From: CAZTDD01 sp964612675
GTDB lineage: Bacteria > Hinthialibacterota > Hinthialibacteria > Hinthialibacterales > JAKPRU01
Direction: 5' to 3'
Length of the DNA: 24,351 nucleotides
Assembly: GCA_964612675.1 (NCBI GenBank)
Contig: CAZTDD010000109.1
Span: 1 to 24,351, forward strand
Shown here: positions 16,231-24,263 of the stretch, piece by piece
Layout: each line of letters begins with the position of its first letter
Position numbering within the stretch: the stretch's first letter is position 1
Notes under the pieces: generated by a model
Database searches by the model: none
What the model saw: only the letters and a program-made list of their open reading frames with translations
Told to the model about the DNA's origin: nothing
Made by a program: the position numbers and the translations under genes

Positions 16231-17112
16231 CTATACGTCGCAAAGCTGGACGGCGTGTCTCAGCGAATCGAATCCGTGTTTCCCGCCGAATTCGTGAGCG
16301 ACGTATCCGGTGAATTTACCTTCCTCGGTCAATTGGGCGATGGCTCTCATAATCCCCACATAATTCAGTTCCTGCTCGTCATCCAGATCCTGGCGACCCG
16401 GATTTCCCGCCGTATGGAAATGCCCGATGTGGTCAATATTCCTGCGGATGGTTCGGATGATGTCGCCCTCCATGATCTGCATGTGATAAATGTCGTACAG
16501 CAACTTGAAATGGGGCGAGTTCACACGACGGCAGAGATCGACACCCCATTCGGTTCGATCGCACATATAGCCCGGATGGTCGACCTTGCTGTTCAGGAGT
16601 TCCATACAAATGGTGACTCCTTGATCTTCGGCAATTCGAACCGCTCTTTTCAGAATCAAGTGACAGTTTTCGAGACCCTCTTCGTCGCTCATTCCATGGC
16701 GCATACCCGAAAACGTAATCACATTCGGCCACCCATTTGCTGCGGCCGCTTTGATATTGTTCTCGAAGTCTTTCCTGTACTTGTCGTGGTATTCCAATTC
16801 ATTGAGGCCGTGGATGATTCCGCCGGCTCCCGGGACCATCGTCGCAACCAGCCCGTGTTTCTTGAGGTGCGGCCATCCGTCGCGGCCGACCAGGTCGACT
16901 CCCACCAGTCCAATCTCGGCACATTTCTGCGCGTATTCGTCCCAGGACAGTTTGCCCATGAAGCCGCGAGTAACGGATTGTTTTATGCGTCCCTTAAGAT
17001 TGCTGTTACTACGTGCGTGAGAGGTGGAACCTCTCGACAGGATTGCAAATGTCGAACTTCCGACGAGACCTTTTAGAATATTCCGTCGCGAGAACATCTT
17101 CGACAGCGCCAT
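16231..17112 (-). CDS. Tat-exported sugar-phosphate isomerase/hydroxypyruvate isomerase-like TIM-barrel protein
   Basis: 293 residues. The N-terminus MALSKMFSRRNILKGLVGSS has the twin-arginine motif SRRNILK and a hydrophobic segment ending near SHA, so export in folded form is expected. The body is an AP_endonuc_2/xylose-isomerase-like TIM barrel. It has Glu in ICMELLNSKVDHPGY, Asp/His in LYDIYHMQIMEGD, His in IGHFHTAGNPGR and Glu in the C-terminal AHEFGGK, the usual metal ligand set of hydroxypyruvate-isomerase-like proteins. AAGGAG sits 7 nt before ATG 17112. Same strand as the UroD-family gene 163 bp upstream. Substrate unknown; Tat-exported members are frequent in sugar-degrading planctomycete-like bacteria. 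Confidence 0.9.
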   Translation of the reverse strand: MALSKMFSRRNILKGLVGSSTFAILSRGSTSHARSNSNLKGRIKQSVTRGFMGKLSWDEYAQKCAEIGLVGVDLVGRDGWPHLKKHGLVATMVPGAGGIIHGLNELEYHDKYRKDFENNIKAAAANGWPNVITFSGMRHGMSDEEGLENCHLILKRAVRIAEDQGVTICMELLNSKVDHPGYMCDRTEWGVDLCRRVNSPHFKLLYDIYHMQIMEGDIIRTIRRNIDHIGHFHTAGNPGRQDLDDEQELNYVGIMRAIAQLTEEGKFTGYVAHEFGGKHGFDSLRHAVQLCDV

Positions 17113-17275
17113 TGTGCTTCTCCTTCCTCAGCGTGGTTGAGTGTATTTTCGCAAAGTCATGTTGCCTGTTTGTTGCAGGATTGTAATGAAGGAACGTGTA
17201 TCCGAATAGCCAGCTTCTGAGATCCGATACGCGTTGCGATTCGCGCGGAGTCGTTGCGCAGAATCGATAGCGGAC

Positions 17276-18427
17276 TCAGGCGCTATACCCTCTACACTCT
17301 TTCGCGGCCTCCCAGAGCTCTATGATGTTCTCAAGGGGCACGTCCGCCTGAATGTTGTGGACGGTGTTGAAAACATAACCGCCACCCGGCTTGAATATAC
17401 TCATAATTCCCTTTACTTGTTCTCGGACCTCGCCGGGGCTCCCCGCAGAGAAAACTCGCTGTGTATCGATTCCACCGCCCCAAAAAACGATTTTGTTTCC
17501 GTATCTTTCCTTGAGGACCTGCGGATCCATATCCTTCGCACTGATTTGTACCGGATTCAGAATATCGGCACCGTTATCGATAATATCGGGTATATATTCA
17601 ACTACCGAGCCGCAGGAATGATACCAGACCTTGGCAGGTGTTTTCCGGTGGATAAACGAATAGAGGGCTTTCTGCCGTGGCTTCACCAGGCTGCGATAAA
17701 TCTCCGGCGAAAAGAGAGGACCGCTCTGCATCGCGATATCGTCCCCGACACAAATCACGTCGAGATACTCTCCCACTTCCTCGAGAAATCCTTCCAGAAA
17801 ATCCGTCCAATATTGAAGCGTATGATCGAGGAGTTTTTCCACATAGTGCGGCTGTTCGAGCATGTCGATATAAAGCCGCTCCAAGCCGCGCATGTACCAA
17901 CAAATCTCAAATACCACGCCGGTAATTCCGCTGACTAAGGCGTAATTCGTATCGTTGTACAGGCGTTCCGCATACTCCCGCAAGCCTTTGAACGGAGTTC
18001 CATCCTTGCCGTCCGGCCAGTCATAGTGATCGAGATCCTCATAGTTCAGGTCGGCAAGCGGGTGCTCAATGATGTCGCAGTAAAGGCCCTCTCCCGGGCG
18101 GTCGCCGGGCATCGCCCAGGTTACACCGAAGCCGTCCGTAATCCCCCAAAAGCCTGATTTCACTTCTTTTAGTTCCGGTGGCGGCAGGAACATCCCGGGA
18201 CGGATATACCGCGTATCGATGTCGAACAGCTCGAGCACCTCTTCACTGGGTGCGGCGAGTTGTTGAACAATGTCCATAATGACCATGTCTTCATCGAGAC
18301 CGTAATAGTCGAGAACTTTTCGATACGCCACCCGGTGGATGCCGGTTTGATTGCCGCCCAGGTCCAAGGGGACTTTATCGGGCTCGCGGTGTTGCAGAGT
18401 TGTCTGTAATCGTTCTCGTGAATTCAT
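17276..18427 (-). CDS. uroporphyrinogen decarboxylase (UroD/MtaA) family protein
   Basis: 383 residues, cytoplasmic. The start (MNSRERLQTTLQHREPDKVP), the ITGVVFEICWYMRGLERLYI segment, VWYHSCGSVVEYIPDII, ILNPVQIS and FWGGGIDTQ match the large family of UroD-like proteins. That family includes cobalamin-dependent methyltransferases and many members of unknown function. The HSCG motif resembles the zinc/thiol site of MtaA-like methyltransferases; classical HemE lacks it, so heme synthesis is unlikely. The ribosome binding site is weak (AAAGGAT about 14 nt upstream). It neighbours an isomerase-like TIM barrel and an SGNH hydrolase on the same strand, which fits methyl or sugar catabolism. No corrinoid protein gene is in the window. 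Confidence 0.88.
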   Translation of the reverse strand: MNSRERLQTTLQHREPDKVPLDLGGNQTGIHRVAYRKVLDYYGLDEDMVIMDIVQQLAAPSEEVLELFDIDTRYIRPGMFLPPPELKEVKSGFWGITDGFGVTWAMPGDRPGEGLYCDIIEHPLADLNYEDLDHYDWPDGKDGTPFKGLREYAERLYNDTNYALVSGITGVVFEICWYMRGLERLYIDMLEQPHYVEKLLDHTLQYWTDFLEGFLEEVGEYLDVICVGDDIAMQSGPLFSPEIYRSLVKPRQKALYSFIHRKTPAKVWYHSCGSVVEYIPDIIDNGADILNPVQISAKDMDPQVLKERYGNKIVFWGGGIDTQRVFSAGSPGEVREQVKGIMSIFKPGGGYVFNTVHNIQADVPLENIIELWEAAKECRGYSA

Positions 18428-18612
18428 CAGTTATCTTGAGATCCTTTCTACAGGGGGAACCATGCCCGCACTCGAGGGCGTTGGTGCGCGCCCCCGTGGG
18501 TGATGATCCCAACACACTCCTCTGTTTTTGATCACGGCTTTTCTCTGCAGCCCTCTCGCTTCTGGCATGCCACCCTCTCCGGGAAGGTTCCAGGAAAATC
18601 GAGAGCGATTCT

Positions 18613-18676
18613 TGGGCTACGGGCTCGCTTGAGCGTCAGCAGGATACGATAGCGCGAAACGACGCCCGTGAGCCCA
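18613..18676. repeat. imperfect inverted repeat
   Basis: TGGGCTACGGGC (18613-18624) pairs with GCCCGTGAGCCCA (18664-18676), 12 bp with one bulged base, around a loop of about 39 nt. No T-run follows. Confidence 0.55.
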
Positions 18677-18721
18677 CCCTACCACTGGATCGTCTGGAAC
18701 CGAATCGTATTCAGTTGTTGT

Positions 18722-18743
18722 CCTCCCCCGAGATCGGGGGAGG
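18722..18743. repeat. GC-rich 10-bp hairpin
   Basis: CCTCCCCCGA (18722-18731) and TCGGGGGAGG (18734-18743) are perfectly complementary with two bases between them. It lies 47 bp downstream of the SGNH stop. It has no T-tail, so a termination role is uncertain. Confidence 0.6.
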
Positions 18744-18789
18744 TGTAGGAGGGGGTTGATGCTCCGTATCGTCCACTCTCTCCCCCTCG

Positions 18790-20061
18790 TCATAATGACC
18801 ACAGAATTCTGATCGCAACGGCCCTCGGCTTGCAGCGTTCACGAATCTCCTCCTTCAACCGTTCCGCCTTCTTTTGTGCTTCGGGATCGGGTTGTCGGTT
18901 ATCGTCAATCGACGCCCGCCAATTGCGGTACAGGATGTTATGGCGCTCTTTGACAAGATCCAGAACTTCGAATGCCTCTGAAACCGTCGGAAATTCCGGA
19001 TAATCAAGCAAGTCGATTCCGTTTTCGAGCTGTTCTTTTGTCACCGTTGCGATCTTCTTGTTATCAGCCATGAGCATGTATTTCTCAGCGGTCAAGCCGG
19101 TCGCTCGTATTCGGTATCTATTCAGTTTTTCGCGCATGAGCGCAATCTCGATCATCTGCTTATCCCATGCCGGATCGATCGGCATCGGAAGAGGAGTGAT
19201 CCAGTCGAAAGAGACTCCTTCGGCGTTCTTCATAATCGGACCATCAATCTTCCCGCGTTCCACTTCCATCGCCTCTAGAGCGACACTCAGTTCCGCGCAC
19301 TCCGCCGGGGCATTCCAGGCTTCCAGAAGCGTTTGCGCCATCAGCCAATGGCCGGTCGGATTTGGATGGACGGCGTCCGGAGAGAAGAAATAGCTGACCT
19401 CTTCTTTTCTGCGTTCATTCAGGTATTGATTCATCGTGGAATGCAGATCGATAACCGGCAGCTCGGGGCTCCGCAGCGAGCACAGCCACTCGGAATAGCG
19501 TCCCAATACCTGGTCATAACACACCACCGGAAACTTGTATCCATACTCAACCGCATCGGGATCGCCCGCTTGACGCCTGTAGGGATCATAGGGAGGGGGC
19601 GTGAGGATCACGGGACGTGCGTTCGCTTCGTGTCGAACGCGGCGGATCAGTTTATGTACCCCTGCGCGGTATTTCGCGAACAGGCTCGGTCCGAAAGGAT
19701 GATAGTTGCCGTCATTCATCCCGAAACAGGAGACGACTACGTCCGGCTTAAGCGGAGGAATATCCCGTGCGAATCGATCGTGGGCGTTCGGCCGTGGCGG
19801 ATCATGGTCCTTCTCGGAGCTTCCGGACACAGTCTCGCTGCTCTTGCCACGGTTGATCACGGTGAAAGATTTGTCCGGAAAGCGTGTGGAAAGAAACGTA
19901 TCGACATAATGAACGTAAGTGCCCGCCTGGGTAATACTGTCACCGAAGAAAACCACCGTCTCTCCGTCTTTTAGATAGAAATCGGCTGCATAGATATGAG
20001 TCGACAGCACACAGGCCAGGATGAAAAGGCAAGACAAATAATGGAGATGTTTCTGAGTCAT
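18790..20061 (-). CDS. secreted SGNH/GDSL-family hydrolase
   Basis: 423 residues. Signal peptide MTQKHLHYLSCLFILACVLS with cleavage near IYA. SGNH blocks: block I TVVFFGDSITQAG with nucleophile Ser42, a Gly in INRGKSSETVSG, block III CFGMNDGNYHP with Asn, and block V SPDAVHPNPTGH with the Asp-His pair. The C-terminal ~150 residues are helical and charged (KKAERLKEEIRERCK). This layout is common in periplasmic or secreted acyl- or acetylesterases that deacetylate polysaccharides. GGAGGG 9 nt before ATG 20061. The next upstream gene on the opposite strand starts at 20192, giving a divergent ~130-bp promoter region. Substrate cannot be told. Confidence 0.92.
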   Translation of the reverse strand: MTQKHLHYLSCLFILACVLSTHIYAADFYLKDGETVVFFGDSITQAGTYVHYVDTFLSTRFPDKSFTVINRGKSSETVSGSSEKDHDPPRPNAHDRFARDIPPLKPDVVVSCFGMNDGNYHPFGPSLFAKYRAGVHKLIRRVRHEANARPVILTPPPYDPYRRQAGDPDAVEYGYKFPVVCYDQVLGRYSEWLCSLRSPELPVIDLHSTMNQYLNERRKEEVSYFFSPDAVHPNPTGHWLMAQTLLEAWNAPAECAELSVALEAMEVERGKIDGPIMKNAEGVSFDWITPLPMPIDPAWDKQMIEIALMREKLNRYRIRATGLTAEKYMLMADNKKIATVTKEQLENGIDLLDYPEFPTVSEAFEVLDLVKERHNILYRNWRASIDDNRQPDPEAQKKAERLKEEIRERCKPRAVAIRILWSL

Positions 20062-20191
20062 CGATGGAATCCCTCCGCGAAAGCTGCAGGGCGAGTTCTG
20101 TTTTTACGCAACTCGGTTTTCAAGTACCGATCAAATGGTACCCTATGAATAGAAGGAAGTGAATTCAGATCCAACCCGGTTGGAATGCATC

Positions 20192-20362
20192 ATGGGAAAA
20201 GACAAGCGTAAGAAGAAAAAGTCGCCGTTTGAGGGACGTCGTCTCGAACAGCCGCCTCCCACAAAGGAGATCCCGGCCAAGAAAGGCCGTGGAGCCTATA
20301 AACGCAAGAAACTCCGCAAGGAGGACGTTGAGGCTGAGGAGGAACACGTGAAGGAGAACTGA
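20192..20362 (+). CDS. small basic protein with ArfA-like KKGxGxYxRK core
   Basis: 56 residues from ATG 20192 (67 if the GTG at 20159, next to AAGGAA, is used). Very rich in Lys/Arg/Glu: MGKDKRKKKKSPFEGRRLEQ then AKKGRGAYKRKKLRKED. The piece KKGRGAYKRK matches the conserved core of the ribosome-rescue factor ArfA (KKGKGSYMRK in E. coli) at 7 of 10 positions, and a short SPFE segment lies where ArfA has DPLF. ArfA frees stalled ribosomes with RF2. Against this, ArfA is known mainly from Proteobacteria and low-complexity Lys-rich sequence can match by chance. The ribosome binding site for 20192 is poor. Confidence 0.55.
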   Translation: MGKDKRKKKKSPFEGRRLEQPPPTKEIPAKKGRGAYKRKKLRKEDVEAEEEHVKEN

Positions 20363-20532
20363 CGCGGGGATTCGCTGTCGAACGACATTTTGATGAAAGA
20401 ACCTGAATACCCCTTACAGCCAGTTCAGCGTGCTAGCGCTGCTGCAAGCTTGGTTTGGCGGCTAGTGCCAAATCTGTGAAATGAGAAAGCATCTCGGTAC
20501 ATTCAGCGTTTAAGGATGGTTCCTTCTACGGG
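20363..20532. other. short intergenic region
   Basis: About 170 bases. The frame of the following membrane protein is open back to 20485 but holds no ATG or GTG. A separate ATG at 20481 reads only 10 codons. No terminator was found after the small basic gene. Confidence 0.35.
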
Positions 20533-20898
20533 TTGCTCGCGGTGTTCCCACTGATAACGATCCGGTTTGCGGTACGCAACGGCGTCACCTGGTATCGATT
20601 GTTGGTGGGTTTTGTTGTGGGACTTCTGCTGCCTCCTCTTGTTATCGCTCTATTCATGCTGAGCATGCCGCAGGGAGAGTATTACTTCTCCGGAAGACGG
20701 CTTCTTTCATCGGCACGGCTTGACCAAATGCTCGCTTCTTTGTTTGGTGTTGAACATGTACCGGTGACCTGGGTGGTGTGTTTCTCTTTTCTGATCTTTC
20801 TGGCGATGTCTGCGGTGCCGTCCCTTGTTTTGGTGCGCTGGAACTCCTGGGCACGGTGTGTCGCTGCCGGCCTTACGACAGAGATCAACCAGCCCTGA
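20533..20898 (+). CDS. small hypothetical membrane protein
   Basis: 121 residues from a TTG start. Two or three membrane segments are visible: LLAVFPLITIRFAV (weak), RLLVGFVVGLLLPPLVIALF and WVVCFSFLIFLAMSAVPSLV. Family not recognised. The frame is open upstream to 20485 (AFKDGSFYG), and the only purine-rich site (AAGGA at 20512-20516) is too far from TTG. The true start is therefore unclear, or the gene has lost its N-terminus. Its stop is 25 bp from the end of the convergent gene at 20923. Confidence 0.45.
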   Translation: MLAVFPLITIRFAVRNGVTWYRLLVGFVVGLLLPPLVIALFMLSMPQGEYYFSGRRLLSSARLDQMLASLFGVEHVPVTWVVCFSFLIFLAMSAVPSLVLVRWNSWARCVAAGLTTEINQP

Positions 20899-20922
20899 TG
20901 AGAATCCATCCATTGACTGCGT

Positions 20923-21765
20923 TCAGGATCCACTTTCTGAGTCCTCCGTCATCGTGGCGAGGAGAGTAGCTGCGGAGGATCTCACCTCATGTGCGAGGCT
21001 GGCAGCTGGCGCTTCGTCAGGGATCGGCAGCTCTTCTGCACGGATCAACCCGGTTTTGCCGCTACAACGACGGGTGTCGAGCTTTCGAGCAATCAGATAC
21101 GACGCGGCCACGACGAAGTCATGCTTCATATCTCCGCCGGTCTGTCCGAAGCGATAGGAGCCTTTGGGTGGTTGAGCTTCTCCTGAAGCGATCAGGTCAA
21201 GAATGAGCTCCGGCGTTGCCTCCTCGGAGAGCAAGAGTGCGGTCAGAATTTGATTGCTGCCGACTGCCACACCTTGGACTCTCGGCCGGATCAGAGAATA
21301 TCCCAGCCATTTATCAATAAACTTGAGATCGTGACTGGAGCAGCTAACGTCGAAAACCAGCGCGTGCTCAAGCGCGAACGACAACGCCTTGCGGTTGGGA
21401 CACCGGCATAGGACATCACGAGTGACCTGCTCGCATGCGAAAAGCCGTGCAGACAGTGTATCTATATCTCCACTGCGTCGCTGCACCCGTTTGGGTAATG
21501 GCCGGTAAAGGGCATCAACCCCTTCGACAATGTGTTCTACCTCCTGATCCGAGAGGTAAAGCGGAGTGTGAGGATCTTCTTCTGCTCCAACCTGTGCTCT
21601 CAATTGCTCGATCGCCGTTGATTGGACAGCCCGATCCTCGCACAGAAGGTTACGAAGAGAAACGTCCCGAATGTAGATTTCATCGGCTGCCGCAGACAAG
21701 CCGATGCTTACCATGATCGGAATAGAAAGCGAAACGCACAATTTGTGATAGCTTCTAAGTTCCAT
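20923..21765 (-). CDS. secreted hypothetical protein
   Basis: 280 residues. Signal peptide (MELRSYHKLCVSLSIPIMVS, then IGLSAAADE, cut near SAAA). The mature part is mostly helical, with Leu/Ala patterns such as RNLLCEDRAVQSTAIEQLRA and TALLLSEEATPELILDLIAS that resemble HEAT-like helices, though no formal repeat is clear. It contains several Cys (CEQVTRDVLCRCPN), possible disulfides in the periplasm. AAGGAG 9 nt upstream of ATG 21765 supports the start. It is in the same orientation as the two secreted proteins upstream. Function unknown. Confidence 0.8.
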   Translation of the reverse strand: MELRSYHKLCVSLSIPIMVSIGLSAAADEIYIRDVSLRNLLCEDRAVQSTAIEQLRAQVGAEEDPHTPLYLSDQEVEHIVEGVDALYRPLPKRVQRRSGDIDTLSARLFACEQVTRDVLCRCPNRKALSFALEHALVFDVSCSSHDLKFIDKWLGYSLIRPRVQGVAVGSNQILTALLLSEEATPELILDLIASGEAQPPKGSYRFGQTGGDMKHDFVVAASYLIARKLDTRRCSGKTGLIRAEELPIPDEAPAASLAHEVRSSAATLLATMTEDSESGS

Positions 21766-22030
21766 TATTGTTTTCTCCTTTTTTCTGCTATGATGAAGGT
21801 ACTGCTTATATGGTTCATCGATACCCGGCTGTTTTGGATGACATCAGTCGGGAAGGTCATCATGTCCCTCGCCACAACTATTCACGACGACTCTCCATTG
21901 CACGTCCCAGGGATCATCCGGGTCGTATTGCGGACCAGGCACAACCGAATGCCGAAGCTTGTTCACTTCTCTGTTTCGTCAACTCATTGTCACCGCGATT
22001 CGACCGGTGGAAACGGCCATACCGCACCCG
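21766..22030. other. intergenic region, one small open frame
   Basis: 265 bases between two minus-strand secreted-protein genes. Apart from the 40-codon frame at 21844-21966 nothing gene-like was seen. Plus-strand open frames here have no family content. Confidence 0.4.
21844..21966 (-). CDS. possible small protein or gene remnant
   Basis: 40 codons from GTG 21966: MNKLRHSVVPGPQYDPDDPW then DVQWRVVVNSCGEGHDDLPD. The amino-acid pattern looks like a real secreted-protein fragment (PGPQYDPDDPWDVQW), but there is no clear ribosome binding site and no known family. It may be the tail of a decayed gene. Confidence 0.2.
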   Translation of the reverse strand: MNKLRHSVVPGPQYDPDDPWDVQWRVVVNSCGEGHDDLPD

Positions 22031-22996
22031 TCATTGCGAAGACGACGGAGTACGAACCGAGATCAGGATCTGTTTTGACCACACCTCCGAGACAACACAC
22101 AAATCGTTAACAGCTACTGCGTGGACTGCCACCATAATTTGCCCCTTCTCATCGCACTTGATTTCAAGTTGGCCGGACTCTGTCCACAGTGCTCGGACAT
22201 TCGGTAATCGAAACCTTGGTGTGGAAGTCTGAACCGGTTCAGCGATCCAGGCAGATCGATAAAGTCGGCGTCCATGGAAATCTCCTGCATCCAAAGGAAC
22301 AGACACTTTTTTCCCCTTGTCTAACGCAAGGCTCGATGGGAAATCCGCGGCGTGAATGATGGGTGGTTCTACTCTATCGCCTTTGAAGATACCGTCGGCT
22401 CCGTTTTTCAAGTCCTCATCAAAGGCTCTTAGGAAGGCAGCGGGATTGAGTTCTTCTGCTATCTGAAGACAAACGAAAACATTATCCCGCACAAACCAAC
22501 GTGGAACTTCTTCTCGTTCGATCGTCCACGAGACATAGCCTGGATCCTCCCGCGAAAGTTCTACTACTCTCGGAACCGCAGCGATGGTGTCGAAATGTCT
22601 CTTCGCGGCGATGAGCGCCTTTCTGGGATCAGGATAAATCCCTATGTCGAGTCGCATGAACCTTGGATCGCCCTTGCTCGACCAGACTCTGTGCATTTCC
22701 TCAACGTTTCTATAGGAAGGTCTTGGCACTCTCCAGCGAAATAAAAGGCCGCATCCGCTTGGTCCAGAAATACTCTTTTGGAATGAAGAAAGATCGGGTA
22801 TGTGTCGGTTTACAATTGTATCGACATCGATGCCAGTGACCAGCATCTCCGGGTGCTGTTGAACTGGAATGTCGACACCCAATATGGTTATGAAATCATC
22901 TGTCTCGTCACTCGTCCCGCTCACGGGCAGAAAGACCAGCAGCAACCCGAAACAGAGACAGAACGTGTTTCTCTTCAGCGATGTCGATGTGTGCAT
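22031..22996 (-). CDS. secreted hypothetical protein
   Basis: 321 residues from ATG 22996, chosen because GGAGGAG lies just upstream and it begins a good signal peptide (MHTSTSLKRNTFCLCFGLLL ... PVSG). The frame is open further up to 23062 but that extension lacks these features. The mature part has an N-terminal alpha/beta region (FITILGVDIPVQQHPEMLVT) and a central segment with RFMRLDIGIYPDPRKALIAA and WFVRDNVFVCLQIA. A C-terminal beta part contains RALWTESGQLEIKCDEKGQI. No family recognised. It lies 74 bp downstream of the transglutaminase-like gene, so co-transcription is likely. Confidence 0.82.
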   Translation of the reverse strand: MHTSTSLKRNTFCLCFGLLLVFLPVSGTSDETDDFITILGVDIPVQQHPEMLVTGIDVDTIVNRHIPDLSSFQKSISGPSGCGLLFRWRVPRPSYRNVEEMHRVWSSKGDPRFMRLDIGIYPDPRKALIAAKRHFDTIAAVPRVVELSREDPGYVSWTIEREEVPRWFVRDNVFVCLQIAEELNPAAFLRAFDEDLKNGADGIFKGDRVEPPIIHAADFPSSLALDKGKKVSVPLDAGDFHGRRLYRSAWIAEPVQTSTPRFRLPNVRALWTESGQLEIKCDEKGQIMVAVHAVAVNDLCVVSEVWSKQILISVRTPSSSQ

Positions 22997-23070
22997 CTTA
23001 CTCCTCCTTCCGCTTATTCGGCTTGTGCCTTTCTTTCCGAGATAAGTGAATTGCCGGTTCATGGTTCACG

Positions 23071-24263
23071 TTATGGTCGAGGTCCCTCGACAAGATTACA
23101 GCTGTCCGAGTTCCACAAGTCTGTGAGATCTGATGAGCTCAGCGTTTCAACATAGTCGTCCCAATGTATATCGTACTTGGCAAGGATGCCCGGGGGATCC
23201 CACTGATTGCCGTTGTAAATATTACTGTCGAGTTTTAGGCTTCCGTCGATCATATACCACCAGCCGAGCCAAGTGTTGTAATTCAGCTGATGATAGTTCC
23301 AGAGAACTCCGGTGTGGGCGGGAGAGGCCCATCTGGCGGGGTAAATCGGATGAGTCTGAAATGGTCCACCGGGATCTACGATTCTCACAACGCGAACCCC
23401 TGGATCACCGATCGCACCGGTAAGACACAGGCTGAAATTTCCAAAATCTCGGCAATCGTTCCCTTCACTTGGTCCTGACGAATATCCATTGCAGTGCCAC
23501 ACAAAATCTTGAATGTAAAAATTCAGGGCGCTCTGTACGGTAAAGTGCTGGCCTCCATCGTATTCCATGTAACCATACAGTTTCTCGATGATGTCCGTGT
23601 ATGCCTGGTCAACTCTTGCCGCCGTGTTTGCTGTCACACACGCAAAGTCCATTACCTCCACGTAGACGGGTATTCCGCCATCGTAGCCTCCATTCCGAGA
23701 CCAGGGGGGGTGAGGGATGTCGAATATGATGTAGCAAGGATTAACTGTCGAACCTGCATACTCCCAAGGACCCGACGAACTATCAAAAGAATAATACCAA
23801 TCCAACTGAAGTCCGTCATAGCCTATTGTGTTGTCTGTCATTGTTCCGGCTTCTTCAAACGTTTGGGTTTCGATCACAAAAGAATCTGAGGCCTGCAACC
23901 ACAGATACTCGGTGGGCACTGTCAATCCATCTGTTCCAGTAGCACGAATCCAAATCGCGCCGGAATATGGCTCCGAAACCTCGAATGTGGCATCAACGTT
24001 TATAGTCTTAAACCGGGGATAGAATACCGGTTCGCTTTTGCCTGCGCTGGTCCAGTGGGGCGGCTGTATAACAGCCCCAGTATCCGCCCACTTCATATTG
24101 TAGTTCTGGTTCGAATTCAAATTAAGCACCGTAATTTCAACAGCTGAGTCTTGTGTCCATGCAGGCATCCCGAAGATGAGTACGATAGGACAAATCATGA
24201 ATGTCTTAATCTCATGTGATATTTTTTTTTCTGACTGATCCTGCGGCTATTTCCAGTGCCCAT
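23071..24263 (-). CDS. secreted transglutaminase-like protein, start and body separated by a one-base frame shift
   Basis: From ATG 24198 the open frame gives 375 residues. The core has Cys249 in GNDCRDFGNFSLCL, His303 in LWNYHQLNY and Asp318 in YMIDGSLKLD, the Cys-His-Asp triad spacing of transglutaminase-like cysteine proteins. A ~140-residue beta domain precedes it. ATG 24198 has no ribosome binding site and only half a signal peptide. ATG 24263 has GGAGG 9 nt upstream and reads MGTGNSRRISQKKK in another frame. Adding one A to the A9 run (24222-24230) joins it to ISHEIKTFMICPIVLIFGMP, a complete signal peptide. So the real start is probably 24263, with slippage, phase variation or a sequence error in the A-run. 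Whether the product is a peptidase or a cross-linker is unknown. Confidence 0.85.
24222..24230 (-). repeat. A9 homopolymer tract inside the signal-peptide region
   Basis: Nine As on the minus strand, within CAG AAA AAA AAA TAT of the 24263 frame. Homopolymers of this length are slippage-prone in replication, transcription and sequencing. Ten As would restore a single open frame with the transglutaminase-like body. Confidence 0.85.

Larger units (their letters stand above)
18428..18789. other. intergenic region rich in palindromes
   Basis: About 362 bases between the SGNH and UroD-family genes. No credible gene is present. It contains an imperfect inverted repeat (18613-18676) and a nearly loopless GC-rich hairpin (18722-18743) followed by further G-runs (GTAGGAGGGGG). 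These look like dispersed intergenic elements. Confidence 0.5.

Noticed and set aside
16192..17076. 294-codon plus-strand open frame almost as long as the minus-strand gene
   Set aside because: The minus strand shows a Tat signal, metal-ligand motifs and a good ribosome binding site; the plus frame shows none.
19333..19974. 213-codon plus-strand open frame
   Set aside because: Antisense of the SGNH hydrolase, which has all catalytic blocks.
21768..22232. 154-codon plus-strand open frame across an intergenic region
   Set aside because: Composition rich in Arg/His/Ser without family content, and it overlaps the end of the minus-strand secreted protein.
23073..23091. GTCGAGG-TC-CCTCGAC palindrome as terminator of the transglutaminase-like gene
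   Set aside because: Only 7 bp, inside the last codons of the gene and not followed by Ts.
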